Source: Acinetobacter sp. MB5 (GTDB taxonomy: Bacteria > Pseudomonadota > Gammaproteobacteria > Pseudomonadales > Moraxellaceae). From it: DNA of 64,000 nt. This document shows positions 52,530 to 61,458 of the stretch, piece after piece. Made by a program: the position numbers and the translations under genes. The notes under the pieces were generated by a model. It had not been told where the DNA came from. It made no database searches and saw nothing but the letters and a program-made list of their open reading frames with translations. The DNA lies in the NCBI RefSeq assembly GCF_003261585.1, contig NZ_POVU01000005.1, positions 62,001 to 126,000 on the forward strand, given 5' to 3'. Position 1 is the stretch's first letter. Each line of letters starts with the position of its first letter.

Positions 52530-54183
52530 TTGCCATATTCCACATCCGATAATAAAAGTTTTCCTCATCTTTCATTTCACAGTTCAGCAGTTCACCACCT
52601 TTAAAGAAAAAGTGTAGTTGAGCATAGTTTTTGATTTCACGGTCATTGAGGCGCTGTGCCAAATGATGCGCTTTCACTTCAGATGGGTGCTCCAAACCTG
52701 CCGCGGCAATCAATTCTGACAGCGCATGCAAAGTGTTTTTATGGAAATTAAACACTCGTTCAGCTTTGGTTGGGACATGTAATGCTTTTTGGCGGTCTTG
52801 ATCTTGTGTGGCGACACCGACAGGGCACAAGTTTGTATGGCAGCTTTGCGCTTGAATACAACCAATGGCAAACATAAAGCCGCGTGCAGAATTGACCCAG
52901 TCAGCGCCCAATGCAAAAGTGCTGGCAATATCAAATGCACTAATCACTTTGCCACTTGCCCCAATCTTGATGTGCTGACGCAAGTTGGTGCCAACGAGTG
53001 TGTTATGTACAAAACGTAAGCCTTCACGCAGTGGTGTACCCATATAATCACTCAGTTCAATCGGCGCTGCTCCTGTACCGCCTTCAGAGCCATCCACAAC
53101 GATAAAGTCAGGATAAATTTGAGTTTTTAGCATGGCTTTGACAATGCTCATAAATTGCCAAGGTTGTCCGATACAGAGTTTAAATCCAACGGGTTTACCA
53201 TCAGAAAGTTCACGTAGTTGTTGTAAAAATTGCAGCATTTCAATTGGGTTGCTAAAAGCTGAATGTCGGGCAGGGGAAATACAATCCTGATCCCGAGAAA
53301 CTCCACGAATTTGGGCAATTTCTGCTGTAATTTTCTTTTTAGGCAAAATACCGCCATGTCCAGGTTTAGCGCCTTGTGACAGTTTAAGCTCAATCATTTT
53401 GATTTGTGGGCGTTTGGCTTGTTCGCTAAATTTCACAGGATCAAAATGCCCATCGAGCGTACGGCAGCCAAAGTAGCCACTGGCAATCTGCCAAACGACA
53501 TCACCACCATTCTCTAAATGATAGGGACTCAGGCTACCTTCACCCGTGTCATGATAAAAGCCACCCATTTTTGCACCTAAGTTGAGTGCACGAATTGCAT
53601 TGGCACTCAAACTCCCAAAACTCATGGCTGAAATATTCATGATCGAGGCATTGTAAGGCTGTTTGCATTGGACATTCCCAATTTGAATACGAAACGTGCT
53701 GGGATCGGCAGGTTTGCAGGGTAGCATTGAATGCGTGATAAAACGGTAGTCTTCCTGATAGACATCAATAATTGAGCCAAAAGGCTTGTCTGAATTTTGA
53801 TTTTTTGCCCGTCGATAGACCAAAGAGCGTTGCACACGAGAAAATGGAAGGGCATCTTGCTCAGCTTCAATAAAATATTGTCGAAATTCAGGGCGAAATT
53901 CTTCAAATAAAAAGCGGAAATGTCCCATGATCGGATAGTTTTTTAAAATGGAATGTCGGTTTTGTAGAAGATCATAGACACCGAGCATACTGAGTAAAAA
54001 ACTGATGAGCCAAAGACTGTGAATAACAGGCGTGCTAAAGAAGTATTCAGGGTATTTAGGATTATCAAACAGTTCAAAAAAGCTCAGCGCAATAAAAATG
54101 AATAAGCAAAGAAACCAAACTGAGTGACGTGAGAAAAATGTATTGAGTAAGCGATGTCGAATTGTCTGTGCTGGGCTTGCCAT
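52513..54183 (-). CDS. FMN-binding glutamate synthase-like protein, membrane-anchored
   Basis: A 556-residue protein. Two N-terminal transmembrane helices (about residues 18-37 and 47-64) precede a GltB-type FMN TIM barrel: 'NISAMSFGSLSANAIRALN', 'GAKPGHGGILPKKKIT' and 'DFIVVDGSEGGTGAAPIEL', and a Cys cluster 'AIGCIQAQSCHTNLCPVGVA' for the Fe-S centre. It lacks the glutaminase domain of GltB. Related stand-alone proteins are annotated as FMN-binding glutamate synthase family; the substrate and membrane role are unknown. It is on the reverse strand and converges with the hydrolase. Confidence 0.9.
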   Translation of the reverse strand: MASPAQTIRHRLLNTFFSRHSVWFLCLFIFIALSFFELFDNPKYPEYFFSTPVIHSLWLISFLLSMLGVYDLLQNRHSILKNYPIMGHFRFLFEEFRPEFRQYFIEAEQDALPFSRVQRSLVYRRAKNQNSDKPFGSIIDVYQEDYRFITHSMLPCKPADPSTFRIQIGNVQCKQPYNASIMNISAMSFGSLSANAIRALNLGAKMGGFYHDTGEGSLSPYHLENGGDVVWQIASGYFGCRTLDGHFDPVKFSEQAKRPQIKMIELKLSQGAKPGHGGILPKKKITAEIAQIRGVSRDQDCISPARHSAFSNPIEMLQFLQQLRELSDGKPVGFKLCIGQPWQFMSIVKAMLKTQIYPDFIVVDGSEGGTGAAPIELSDYMGTPLREGLRFVHNTLVGTNLRQHIKIGASGKVISAFDIASTFALGADWVNSARGFMFAIGCIQAQSCHTNLCPVGVATQDQDRQKALHVPTKAERVFNFHKNTLHALSELIAAAGLEHPSEVKAHHLAQRLNDREIKNYAQLHFFFKGGELLNCEMKDEENFYYRMWNMASAETF

Positions 54184-54350
54184 TTTTTATTTTCAAATAA
54201 GTGAATAATATCAATCAAATTGCCAATATCGATTCAAGAGTGCAAGTTGTAATTTGTTATTGATGCAGTATTTAGGATCGTTGTCAGAATGGTATGATAT
54301 TAAGATTCTTGAATAAGGACTTATTCTTGATTTTATTCGAATGACTTAAA

Positions 54351-54386
54351 AGCGATCTGAAAAACATTTGAATTCGCCAGATCGCT
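54351..54386 (-). terminator. Hairpin terminator after roxA
   Basis: AGCGATCTG (54351-54359) and CAGATCGCT (54378-54386) pair on either side of an 18-base loop. On the reverse strand it is followed by TTTTAAG. The remainder of the 216-base gap 54184-54399 holds another small hairpin near 54310-54330 and no gene. Confidence 0.55.
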
Positions 54387-54399
54387 AAATCTTTGAATA

Positions 54400-55569
54400 T
54401 TACGCGTCTTCGTCAGGCGGTAATAACATTAAGATGGATTCGTTCAGCAAGTGTGCTAAATCTTCCAGACTTTCCTCTTGAGAAAATTCTTGGTTAAGTT
54501 CAAAACGTTGACCATCAGCAATTGCTGCCAACATTTCGGCAAACTCAGGTGAAATGCACAGTGCTTCGCCGTTGCCCCAGAACAGGGTTTCATTATCCTG
54601 CTGTTTGTAGAGTAAGCGTGATGCAGGTTCAAGTTGCAGTAAATAGCCTTGATCTAGCACAGCTTCTAAATCAGCGACTTCAATTTCATCAGGCTCTGGC
54701 ACATTGTCAGGATATTTTGGTTCGCTCATCAGCGACATAATTGCAGCATCAAGCAAAGGTGAATCCTGTAACTGGGCTAAAACTTGCTGTTTGAGATAGC
54801 TGAGTTCTTCGGCATCAATCTGACCGACACGGTGAGGGAGTGTGCGTGCAATATCTGCCAATGGATTTTTTAGTAAAGCATTGTCAGCAAACTGGTCACT
54901 TACGCGATCCATCATGTTCGCTACATTTGGCATACGGAAACCAAAAGAGAACGTTAAGCAGTCATCTTCTGCAACGCCGTAGTGTGACAAACCTGGTGGG
55001 ACATACAACAAGTCACCTGGTGCAAGCACTTCATCAAAATTGATGTCCATTTCAGGCAAGAGTTTTAGTGGTTGATTTGGCACAAATGCGGTGTCTGCAT
55101 CGCACATTTGACCAAGCTGCCAGCGGCGATGACCATAGCCTTGAACCAAGAACACATCATAAAAGTCAAAGTGTTGACCCACTGAACCGCCTTTTGGTGC
55201 ATAAGACACCATAATGTCATCGCGGCGCCATTGTGGAATAAAGCTGAACTGTTGCCAAAGTTCCGCCAAATCCATTGAATAATGGTCAACAGCTTGAACC
55301 AGAAGCGTCCATAATTTTGGCATTTTCTGGAAATCACTTTTGGCTAAAGGTGACGATTTCACTGACCACTGGTTTGGATCACGATCTTTCTGCTTGATCA
55401 AACGTGCGCTGACATTGTCTTCAAGCGCCAGTTCCATCACATCTTTGGGTTCTAAAATGTTGGCAATTTCAGGAAGTGCCCGACGAACCAGCAGTGGTTT
55501 TTTCTGCCAGTATTCATTGAGGAATTGTTCTGCGGTGATACCGCCTAAAATGGTTAAAGGTTGAGACAT
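54400..55569 (-). CDS. roxA: Ribosomal protein L16 arginine hydroxylase, YcfD/RoxA-like
   Basis: A 389-residue JmjC-type 2-oxoglutarate/Fe(II) oxygenase. The iron site H-x-D is 'GQHFDFYDVFLVQG', with the distal His in 'PPGLSHYGVAEDD'. The 'QGYGHRRWQLGQ' strand is typical of the YcfD family, which hydroxylates an arginine of ribosomal protein L16. The length and the acidic C-terminal dimerisation / winged-helix region agree with the family. It is reverse-strand, 18 bases from the maf gene, and likely in one unit with it. Confidence 0.9.
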   Translation of the reverse strand: MSQPLTILGGITAEQFLNEYWQKKPLLVRRALPEIANILEPKDVMELALEDNVSARLIKQKDRDPNQWSVKSSPLAKSDFQKMPKLWTLLVQAVDHYSMDLAELWQQFSFIPQWRRDDIMVSYAPKGGSVGQHFDFYDVFLVQGYGHRRWQLGQMCDADTAFVPNQPLKLLPEMDINFDEVLAPGDLLYVPPGLSHYGVAEDDCLTFSFGFRMPNVANMMDRVSDQFADNALLKNPLADIARTLPHRVGQIDAEELSYLKQQVLAQLQDSPLLDAAIMSLMSEPKYPDNVPEPDEIEVADLEAVLDQGYLLQLEPASRLLYKQQDNETLFWGNGEALCISPEFAEMLAAIADGQRFELNQEFSQEESLEDLAHLLNESILMLLPPDEDA

Positions 55570-55587
55570 GCGAGTACCTTTAAAAGA

Positions 55588-56181
55588 TTAAGGAATTTGA
55601 ATCTGTAGTTGGCGCAGTAGTGTACACAGTTGAATCATCGGTAGCCCCATCAATGTGGTCTGATCTTGTCCAGTCATGCTGGCAAATAGGCTAATTCCTA
55701 GACTTTCGCATTTAAAACTGCCTGCGCAGTGGAGTGGTTGATCTTTTTCAATATAGCGCTGAATTTCTGTCAAGCTGAGTTCACGGAATTTGACTTGGTA
55801 GCGTTCAACCAAAGTCTGCTCAAAACCTGAAGCCAGATGTTGCACGCTTAAACCTGTGCTGAAATAAACTGTTTTTCCTGAGTTGAGTTGTAATTGCTGA
55901 ATAGCATTTTCAACAGTCAACGGTTTACCCATAAAGTCCTGTGGTGCAGTTTCACGCCATGCCACCTGATCTGAGCCAATCACAATAGCATCGGGATATT
56001 GTTCAGCAATCACGCGGGCTTTTTCAAATGCCAGACGTTTTGCCAAATCATCCGCATGGATTTCATTTTGCGTTGACTCATCGATATCAGGCGCAATCGC
56101 CAAATACTCTAAACCTAAACGGTCCATCAGGGCTTTTCGGGTTTGACTACTCGATGCCAAAATAATCTGCGGTTGTTTCAT
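55588..56181 (-). CDS. Maf-like nucleotide pyrophosphatase, YceF type
   Basis: A 197-residue protein starting at ATG 56181 ('KQPQIILASSSQTRKALMDR'). 'ASSSxTRK' binds phosphates; 'AIVIGSDQVAW' and 'MGKPLTVENA' and 'CAGSFKCESLGISLF' match the YceF subgroup, which hydrolyses 7-methyl-GTP and is proposed to keep modified nucleotides out of RNA. It overlaps the DUF2237 stop by one base (TAATG) and is upstream of roxA on the same strand. Confidence 0.92.
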   Translation of the reverse strand: MKQPQIILASSSQTRKALMDRLGLEYLAIAPDIDESTQNEIHADDLAKRLAFEKARVIAEQYPDAIVIGSDQVAWRETAPQDFMGKPLTVENAIQQLQLNSGKTVYFSTGLSVQHLASGFEQTLVERYQVKFRELSLTEIQRYIEKDQPLHCAGSFKCESLGISLFASMTGQDQTTLMGLPMIQLCTLLRQLQIQIP

Positions 56182-56564
56182 TAGACAGCAAAGTCCATCA
56201 ATACATCCATCGGTACATAGCTCAGCACCGACTGGTGACAAGCATGCAGTTTCAGCTTGGGTGCATGACCTGCTTCATAAGCTTCCACCCAACGATTAAC
56301 ACAGATACACCAAAAATCACCTGGTTTGAGTCCAGGAAAACCAATTTCAGGTAGGGGCGTAATCAGGTCATTGCCAATTTTTTGTGAAAAATTTAAAAAA
56401 TCAGCGGTCATTCTGGCGCAAACGGTATGTTGGCCTAAGTCTGTGGTTGCAGTATGGCAAAAACCATTACGAAAGTAGCCTGTAATCGGGTCAAAACAAC
56501 AGCTTGCCAGCGCTTCACCAAACACATTCAGGCGGTTGATTTTTGGATCTGGATGAATAGACAT
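56181..56564 (-). CDS. DUF2237 family protein
   Basis: A 127-residue protein matching DUF2237 (PF09996): 'NVFGEALASCCFDPITGYFR', 'VCARMTADFLNFSQKIGNDL', 'GFPGLKPGDFWCICVNRWVE'. The family is small, has conserved Cys residues and no known function. ATG 56564 is chosen because the conserved part begins there; the longer frame to 56609 is not conserved. It is coupled to maf. Confidence 0.9.
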   Translation of the reverse strand: MSIHPDPKINRLNVFGEALASCCFDPITGYFRNGFCHTATTDLGQHTVCARMTADFLNFSQKIGNDLITPLPEIGFPGLKPGDFWCICVNRWVEAYEAGHAPKLKLHACHQSVLSYVPMDVLMDFAV

Positions 56565-56710
56565 ACAAAATAATATTTTTAAAAGATGTCTTATCATAAT
56601 CAAAACCACATTTTTCTACAGCTTTTCTACTAAAGAAGCTAATTTTTTTTTGCATAATCATTTAAAATGTCGCGATTTTAAATTTCAGCAAACCAGAAAG
56701 AGAGCATTCC

Positions 56711-57898
56711 ATGAATTTTCAGCGCATGACAGACCTTGATTTAACAGGGAAACGCGTCCTTATTCGTGAAGATTTGAACGTGCCTGTTAAAAATGGTGTG
56801 ATTACCAGTGATGCACGTTTGCGTGCTGCACTTCCAACAATTAAAGCAGCTCTTGAGAAAGGCGCAGCAGTTATGGTGTTTTCACACCTTGGTCGACCAG
56901 TGGAAGGCGAGCCAAAACCAGAACAATCTTTAGCACCTGTTGCTGCTTACTTAACTGAAGCATTGGGGCAAAATGTACAACTGATCACTGACTATTTAGA
57001 GGGTGTTGAAGTTCAAGCAGGTCAGGTGGTGTTGCTTGAAAATGTGCGTTTTAATCACGGTGAAAAGAAAAACAATTCTGAACTTGCACAAAAATATGCA
57101 GCACTGTGTGATGTATTTGTGATGGATGCCTTTGGTACAGCACACCGTGCAGAAGCATCAACTGAAGGTGTGGCACGTTTTGCGCCAGTTGCAGCAGCAG
57201 GCCCATTGCTTGCAGCTGAGCTTGATGCTCTAGGCCGTGCCTTACAAACTCCAGCGAAACCAATGGTTGCGATTGTTGCAGGTTCTAAAGTTTCAACGAA
57301 GCTCGATGTTTTAACTTCACTTTCAACGATTTGTGACCAGATTATTGTGGGTGGTGGTATTGCGAATACATTCTTGGCGGCAGCAGGCTTCAATGTTGGT
57401 AAATCACTGTATGAAGCTGACCTGATCGACACTGCAAAAGCGATTGCAGCAAAAGTATCTGTTCCTTTACCAACAGATGTTGTGGTTGCTGATGCAACAC
57501 AAATCAACTTTGAAGATTTCTTGGGTTCTTTAGCCAACACACCTGCAATTGTGAAAAAAGTTGAAGATGTTGCAGAAAACGACATGATTCTAGATGTTGG
57601 TCCTGAAACAGCAGCGACTTTTGCAACATTATTGAAACAATCCAAGACTATTCTATGGAATGGCCCAGTTGGGGTGTTTGAAGTCGATCAATTTGGCGAA
57701 GGCACAAAAGCATTGTCATTGGCGATTGCAGAAAGCGAAGGTTTCTCGATTGCAGGTGGTGGTGACACATTGGCTGCGATTGATAAATATGATGTTGCAT
57801 CTCAAATCAGCTATATTTCAACAGGCGGCGGTGCGTTTTTAGAATTTGTAGAAGGTAAAACTTTGCCTGCAGTTGCGGTTTTACTTGAGCGTGCCTAA
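56711..57898 (+). CDS. pgk: Phosphoglycerate kinase
   Basis: A 395-residue glycolytic kinase that interconverts 1,3-bisphosphoglycerate and 3-phosphoglycerate with ADP/ATP. N-domain motifs: '[18 protein letters not shown]' and '[11 protein letters not shown]'; hinge and C-domain: '[19 protein letters not shown]', '[11 protein letters not shown]', 'WNGPVGVFE' and the terminal '[18 protein letters not shown]'. It is complete. Twenty bases downstream lies a small lipoprotein gene, then fba, a pgk-x-fba arrangement. Confidence 0.98.
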   Translation: MNFQRMTDLDLTGKRVLIREDLNVPVKNGVITSDARLRAALPTIKAALEKGAAVMVFSHLGRPVEGEPKPEQSLAPVAAYLTEALGQNVQLITDYLEGVEVQAGQVVLLENVRFNHGEKKNNSELAQKYAALCDVFVMDAFGTAHRAEASTEGVARFAPVAAAGPLLAAELDALGRALQTPAKPMVAIVAGSKVSTKLDVLTSLSTICDQIIVGGGIANTFLAAAGFNVGKSLYEADLIDTAKAIAAKVSVPLPTDVVVADATQINFEDFLGSLANTPAIVKKVEDVAENDMILDVGPETAATFATLLKQSKTILWNGPVGVFEVDQFGEGTKALSLAIAESEGFSIAGGGDTLAAIDKYDVASQISYISTGGGAFLEFVEGKTLPAVAVLLERA

Positions 57899-57917
57899 GT
57901 CTTCTTAGGAGCGTTTC

Positions 57918-58151
57918 ATGAAAAAACAATTGATCATTGCATTGGCATGCCTTGCACCGCTTGCATTCACTGCGTGTTCAAAAAAATCAGAAGATGCTAA
58001 TACTGAGCAATCAGCAGTAGCATCGGATGACCAGCCGACATCTCCAGAACAGCAGGCAAAAATTGATGCTTTAGACAAACCTGTACTTGATGAAAAAAAT
58101 ACAGATGTTAAAAAAGCAAATGCTCATGCTTCTGAAGTGAAAGTGCAATGA
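57918..58151 (+). CDS. Small lipoprotein between pgk and fba
   Basis: A 77-residue protein with a lipoprotein signal (QLIIALACLAPLAFTAC, lipobox FTAC) and an acidic, Gln/Lys-rich, disordered mature region. No function is recognised. ATG after TAGGAGCG. It is in the pgk transcript and ends before a strong terminator. Confidence 0.75.
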   Translation: MKKQLIIALACLAPLAFTACSKKSEDANTEQSAVASDDQPTSPEQQAKIDALDKPVLDEKNTDVKKANAHASEVKVQ

Positions 58152-58170
58152 TTTGTTGATTTTTTAATTA

Positions 58171-58201
58171 AAATCCCTGCCGATGCAGGGATTTTTTTTT
58201 A
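58171..58201 (+). terminator. Terminator of the pgk-lipoprotein unit
   Basis: AAAATCCCTGC (58171-58181), CGAT loop, GCAGGGA (58186-58192), then nine T residues. It indicates that fba has its own promoter. Confidence 0.88.
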
Positions 58202-58272
58202 AATGATGTTTTTTGATGCTGAATTGCAATCGAGCAGCATGTAGAATAAGGCCCACTACCTGGGAGGATACT

Positions 58273-59307
58273 ATGGCTCTTATTTCGTTGCGCCAGCTCT
58301 TGGATCACGCTGCAGAACACAACTACGGCGTACCAGCATTTAACGTAAACAATCTAGAACAAATGCGTGCAATCATGTTGGCTGCAGATGCAACTAACTC
58401 ACCTGTTATTGTTCAAGCATCTGCGGGTGCTCGTAAATATGCAGGCGCACCATTCTTGCGTCACCTGATTTTGGCAGCAGTTGAAGAATGGCCACATATT
58501 CCAGTGGTAATGCACCAAGACCACGGAACGAGTCCTGACGTATGTCAACGTTCAATCCAGTTGGGCTTTAGCTCAGTGATGATGGATGGTTCTTTGGGAA
58601 CTGATGGTAAAACACCAACAAGCTATGACTACAATGTTGACGTAACACGTCGTGTTGTTGCAATGGCACATGCGTGTGGCGTTTCTGTCGAAGGTGAAAT
58701 CGGTTGTTTAGGTAGCCTTGAAACAGGCATGGCAGGCGAAGAAGATGGCGTAGGCGCAGAAGGCGTACTTGACCATTCTCAATTGTTAACTTCAGTTGAA
58801 GAAGCAACTCAATTCGTTGCAGATACCAATGTTGATGCCTTGGCAATTGCTGTAGGTACTTCACACGGTGCATACAAATTTACCCGTCCACCTACAGGCG
58901 ACATTTTGGCAATTGACCGCATTAAAGAAATTCATGCGGCATTACCAAACACTCACCTTGTAATGCACGGTTCAAGCTCTGTTCCACAAGAATGGTTGAA
59001 AGTGATCAACGAATTTGGTGGTAACATTGGCGAAACTTACGGTGTGCCAGTTGAGCAGTTGGTTGAAGCAATCAAACACGGTGTTCGTAAAATCAACATC
59101 GACACTGACTTACGTTTGGCTTCTACTGGTGCGATTCGTCGCTTCTTGGCAGAAAACCCTGCTGAGTTTGACCCACGTAAATACTTCGCGAAAACTGTTG
59201 ATGCAATGAAACAAGTCTGTATCGACCGTTACGAAGCATTTGGTACTTCAGGTAATGCTGACAAGATTCGTCCAATTTCTTTAGAGAAAATGGTTGAACG
59301 TTATTAA
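58273..59307 (+). CDS. fba: Class II fructose-bisphosphate aldolase
   Basis: A 344-residue zinc aldolase starting at ATG 58273 after GGGAGGATACT. It cleaves fructose-1,6-bisphosphate to dihydroxyacetone phosphate and glyceraldehyde 3-phosphate. Motifs: '[14 protein letters not shown]', zinc His in '[10 protein letters not shown]', '[15 protein letters not shown]', '[13 protein letters not shown]' and '[14 protein letters not shown]', and the Asp/Gly-rich phosphate site '[12 protein letters not shown]'. The 345-type length is that of the Pseudomonas-like (Calvin-type) subclass. A terminator follows. Confidence 0.97.
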   Translation: MALISLRQLLDHAAEHNYGVPAFNVNNLEQMRAIMLAADATNSPVIVQASAGARKYAGAPFLRHLILAAVEEWPHIPVVMHQDHGTSPDVCQRSIQLGFSSVMMDGSLGTDGKTPTSYDYNVDVTRRVVAMAHACGVSVEGEIGCLGSLETGMAGEEDGVGAEGVLDHSQLLTSVEEATQFVADTNVDALAIAVGTSHGAYKFTRPPTGDILAIDRIKEIHAALPNTHLVMHGSSSVPQEWLKVINEFGGNIGETYGVPVEQLVEAIKHGVRKINIDTDLRLASTGAIRRFLAENPAEFDPRKYFAKTVDAMKQVCIDRYEAFGTSGNADKIRPISLEKMVERY

Positions 59308-59357
59308 TTGAGTCTTTGACCCAATTCAATTTATCTGACCCTAGTGTTAGATAGATC

Positions 59358-59392
59358 AGTTAAGGAGCTCGTGATAGCTCCTTAACTTTTTT
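59358..59392 (+). terminator. Terminator of fba
   Basis: AGTTAAGGAGCT (59358-59369) pairs with AGCTCCTTAACT (59376-59387), followed by a T run. Confidence 0.9.
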
Positions 59393-59435
59393 GGTTTTAT
59401 TGCCATAATTTAAATGAAACATTCGATATTTAAAG

Positions 59436-60194
59436 TCAGTTCATTTCAACCACTTTTAATGGATTAAAAGACTGCGAGGTTGGCATCATTTCAATACGGT
59501 TGATGTTGATATGCACAGGCTGAGCTGCGACCCATGCCACTGTATTGGCAATATCTTCAGGCAAGATCGGATTTTTGTGGTCGTATAAATCTTTGACTTT
59601 TTCTGCATCTCCTTTGAAGCGCACCAGAGAAAACTCAGTTCCACCACATAGCCCAGGTTCAATATTACAAACGCGTACACCTGTACCAGAGAGATCTGCA
59701 CGAAGGTTTAAACTGAATTGTTTCACAAAGGCTTTAGTTGCACCGTAGACATTGCCCCCTGGATAAGGGTATGAACCTGCAATAGAGCCGATATTGATGA
59801 CTAAGCCTGATTTTTTCTCCACCATATAGGGTAAAACCAAGTGCGTCATGGTGATCAGTCCTTTAATATTGGTATCGACCATACTGTACCAATCTTCTAG
59901 GTCTGCTTTATCTGCGGACTCTAAGCCGAGCGCCAAACCTGCGTTATTGACCAGTAAATCAATTTGACTGATTTGAAAAGCTTGTGGCACAGCAGCCAAG
60001 GCTTCTTTTAATTTTTCAGCGGAGTTCGTCAAGTCTAAGGCCAACGGATAGAAGGATTGTCCAAGTTCGGTATGGAGCTGATTTAGATTTTCTATACGCC
60101 GTGCAACCCCAATCACTTTATAACCTGACTCAACCAGCTTTTTCGCAATGTGATATCCAAAGCCTGATGAAGCACCAGTAACGATCGCTAACAT
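59436..60194 (-). CDS. ydfG: SDR oxidoreductase, YdfG-like
   Basis: A 252-residue short-chain dehydrogenase starting at ATG 60194 after GAGGATATAAAC. NADP site 'VTGASSGFGYHIA', 'LLVNNAGLALG', catalytic Ser in 'INIGSIAGSYPYPGGN' and Tyr-x-x-x-Lys in 'VYGATKAFVKQFSLNL'. The match to E. coli YdfG is good, including 'IEPGLCGGTEFSLVRFKGD' and the C-terminal 'HININRIEMMPTSQS'. YdfG reduces malonic semialdehyde and oxidises L-allo-threonine and serine. The gene is convergent with fba. Confidence 0.92.
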   Translation of the reverse strand: MLAIVTGASSGFGYHIAKKLVESGYKVIGVARRIENLNQLHTELGQSFYPLALDLTNSAEKLKEALAAVPQAFQISQIDLLVNNAGLALGLESADKADLEDWYSMVDTNIKGLITMTHLVLPYMVEKKSGLVINIGSIAGSYPYPGGNVYGATKAFVKQFSLNLRADLSGTGVRVCNIEPGLCGGTEFSLVRFKGDAEKVKDLYDHKNPILPEDIANTVAWVAAQPVHININRIEMMPTSQSFNPLKVVEMN

Positions 60195-60288
60195 GTTTAT
60201 ATCCTCTATTGAGTCCATCGGGTGGGCTTGATGGGCTAAGTCAACTGTACTTTGCAGTTCAAGATAGAGAATTTAAAAGTTGTAAAAC

Positions 60289-60323
60289 AGATACAGTTTT
60301 GATTAAAAATAAGATACAGTTTT
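60289..60323. repeat. Two 12-base direct repeats
   Basis: AGATACAGTTTT occurs at 60289-60300 and 60312-60323, 23 bases apart, about two helical turns. It lies about 95 bases upstream of the ydfG start, as expected for a regulator binding site of that gene. Confidence 0.6.
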
Positions 60324-60388
60324 TGGGGAATAAGCAATTTTTAGAATTGACTGTAACATGGAATGGAATCGATAAAATTTTATTAATA

Positions 60389-60402
60389 TTGATATAAATC
60401 AA
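60389..60402. promoter_or_regulatory. FNR/ANR-box-like palindrome
   Basis: TTGATATAAATCAA is a perfect match to the TTGAT-N4-ATCAA consensus. It is about 80 bases upstream of the sigma-54-like promoter, so it could also be an activator enhancer site. In AT-rich DNA chance occurrence cannot be excluded. Confidence 0.45.
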
Positions 60403-60476
60403 TATATTGAAATAATTTTATATCTCTTATAACAGGATATGTTCTTTGGCGGAAAGATCATCAATTTTGATTTTTC

Positions 60477-60495
60477 TTGGCATATAAATTGCTTT
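60477..60495 (+). promoter_or_regulatory. Sigma-54-type promoter for the amino-acid transporter
   Basis: TTGGCATATAAATTGCTTT has GG at 60479-60480 and GC at 60491-60492 with exactly ten bases between, as in the consensus TGGCAC-N5-TTGC. It is about 82 bases before the substrate-binding protein start. Nitrogen-regulated (NtrC/RpoN) control of similar amino-acid transporters is known in enterobacteria. Confidence 0.55.
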
Positions 60496-60574
60496 TTCGT
60501 ACATCAGGGAAGATGGGTAAGTGTGTAAATTCTTGCATTATCTTCAGTAAATTGATTTATCAGGGGAAATTTTG

Positions 60575-61363
60575 ATGATGAAAAGCTGGAAAAACAAAGT
60601 ATTGGTATCAACCACACTCTTGTTGACTGCATTCGGTACAAATGTTCAAGCAAAGGATTGGAAAGTTATTCGTTTTGGTACAGAGTCTTCTTATGCGCCA
60701 TTCGAATATAAAGCACCAGGTAACAAACTGGTAGGCTTCGATGTCGATTTGGGTAACGCCATTTGTGCTAAATTGAAAGCAAAATGTGTATGGGTTGAAA
60801 ACTCTTTTGATGGCATGATTCCAGCGCTGAAAGCTAAAAAATTCGATGGTATTCTTTCATCAATGACAGTAACCGCTGATCGTTCTAAGCAAATCGCGTT
60901 TAGTAATAAAATTTATAACACGCCAACGCGTATGATCGCGAAAAAAGGTTCTCCATTGCTACCAACAGCAGCGTCTTTAAGAGGTAAACGCGTCGGTGTT
61001 CAACAAGGTACGATGCAAGAAAGCTATGCAAAAGCGTACTGGGCAACCAAAGGTGTGAATGTTATTCCATATCCAAACCAAGACATTCTGTACCAAGACA
61101 TGATGTCAGGTCGTTTAGATGCCTCTTTACAAGATGCACTGATGGTTGATGCGGGCTTCTTGAAATCACCGAAAGGCAAAAACTTTGGCTTTGCAGGTGG
61201 CAATGTGGTGGATGCCAAAACTTTAGGTGTAGGTGCAGCAATTGGTTTACGTAAGGAAGATGTAGACCTGAAAAATGACATTAACAAAGCTTTAGCACAA
61301 ATTATTGCTGATGGAACATATAAAAAATTAGAGAAAAAATATTTCCCTTTCAGTATTTATTAA
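60575..61363 (+). CDS. Amino-acid ABC transporter substrate-binding protein, HisJ/ArgT-like
   Basis: A 262-residue periplasmic protein starting at ATG 60575 after AGGGG. Signal peptide 'VLVSTTLLLTAFGTNVQA'. The mature part has the family pattern 'IRFGTESSYAPFEYKAPGNK', 'LVGFDVDLGNAICAKLKAKC', 'GMIPALKAKKFDGILSSMTV' and 'RGKRVGVQQGTM'. A Cys pair (about Cys66 and Cys73) matches the HisJ disulfide. It would bind a basic amino acid (arginine, lysine, ornithine or histidine). The permease genes follow after a terminator that would leave it more abundant than the membrane parts. Confidence 0.92.
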   Translation: MMKSWKNKVLVSTTLLLTAFGTNVQAKDWKVIRFGTESSYAPFEYKAPGNKLVGFDVDLGNAICAKLKAKCVWVENSFDGMIPALKAKKFDGILSSMTVTADRSKQIAFSNKIYNTPTRMIAKKGSPLLPTAASLRGKRVGVQQGTMQESYAKAYWATKGVNVIPYPNQDILYQDMMSGRLDASLQDALMVDAGFLKSPKGKNFGFAGGNVVDAKTLGVGAAIGLRKEDVDLKNDINKALAQIIADGTYKKLEKKYFPFSIY

Positions 61364-61370
61364 TTCAGAG

Positions 61371-61401
61371 AAAAGTGTCGGTCTAGTACCGACACTTTTT
61401 C
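61371..61401 (+). terminator. Attenuating terminator between binding protein and permease genes
   Basis: AAAAGTGTCGGT (61371-61382) pairs with ACCGACACTTTT (61388-61399), with a T run to 61401. It is typical in this type of operon, where it favours expression of the binding protein. Confidence 0.88.
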
Positions 61402-61458
61402 TATGAGCTTTACTCTCATCACTATCAGATCGATTGTTTTTACTTGGAGAAGATGAGT

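Larger units (their letters stand above)
60195..60574. promoter_or_regulatory. Intergenic control region between ydfG and the ABC transporter
   Basis: The 380-base gap has no gene. It contains direct repeats near ydfG (60289-60323), a TTGAT-N4-ATCAA palindrome (60389-60402), and a GG-N10-GC sigma-54-type box (60477-60495), all listed separately. AGGGG at 60563-60566 serves the next ATG. Confidence 0.6.

Noticed and set aside
57055-57645. 196-codon reverse frame inside pgk
   Set aside because: Antisense shadow of a highly conserved gene; no independent evidence.
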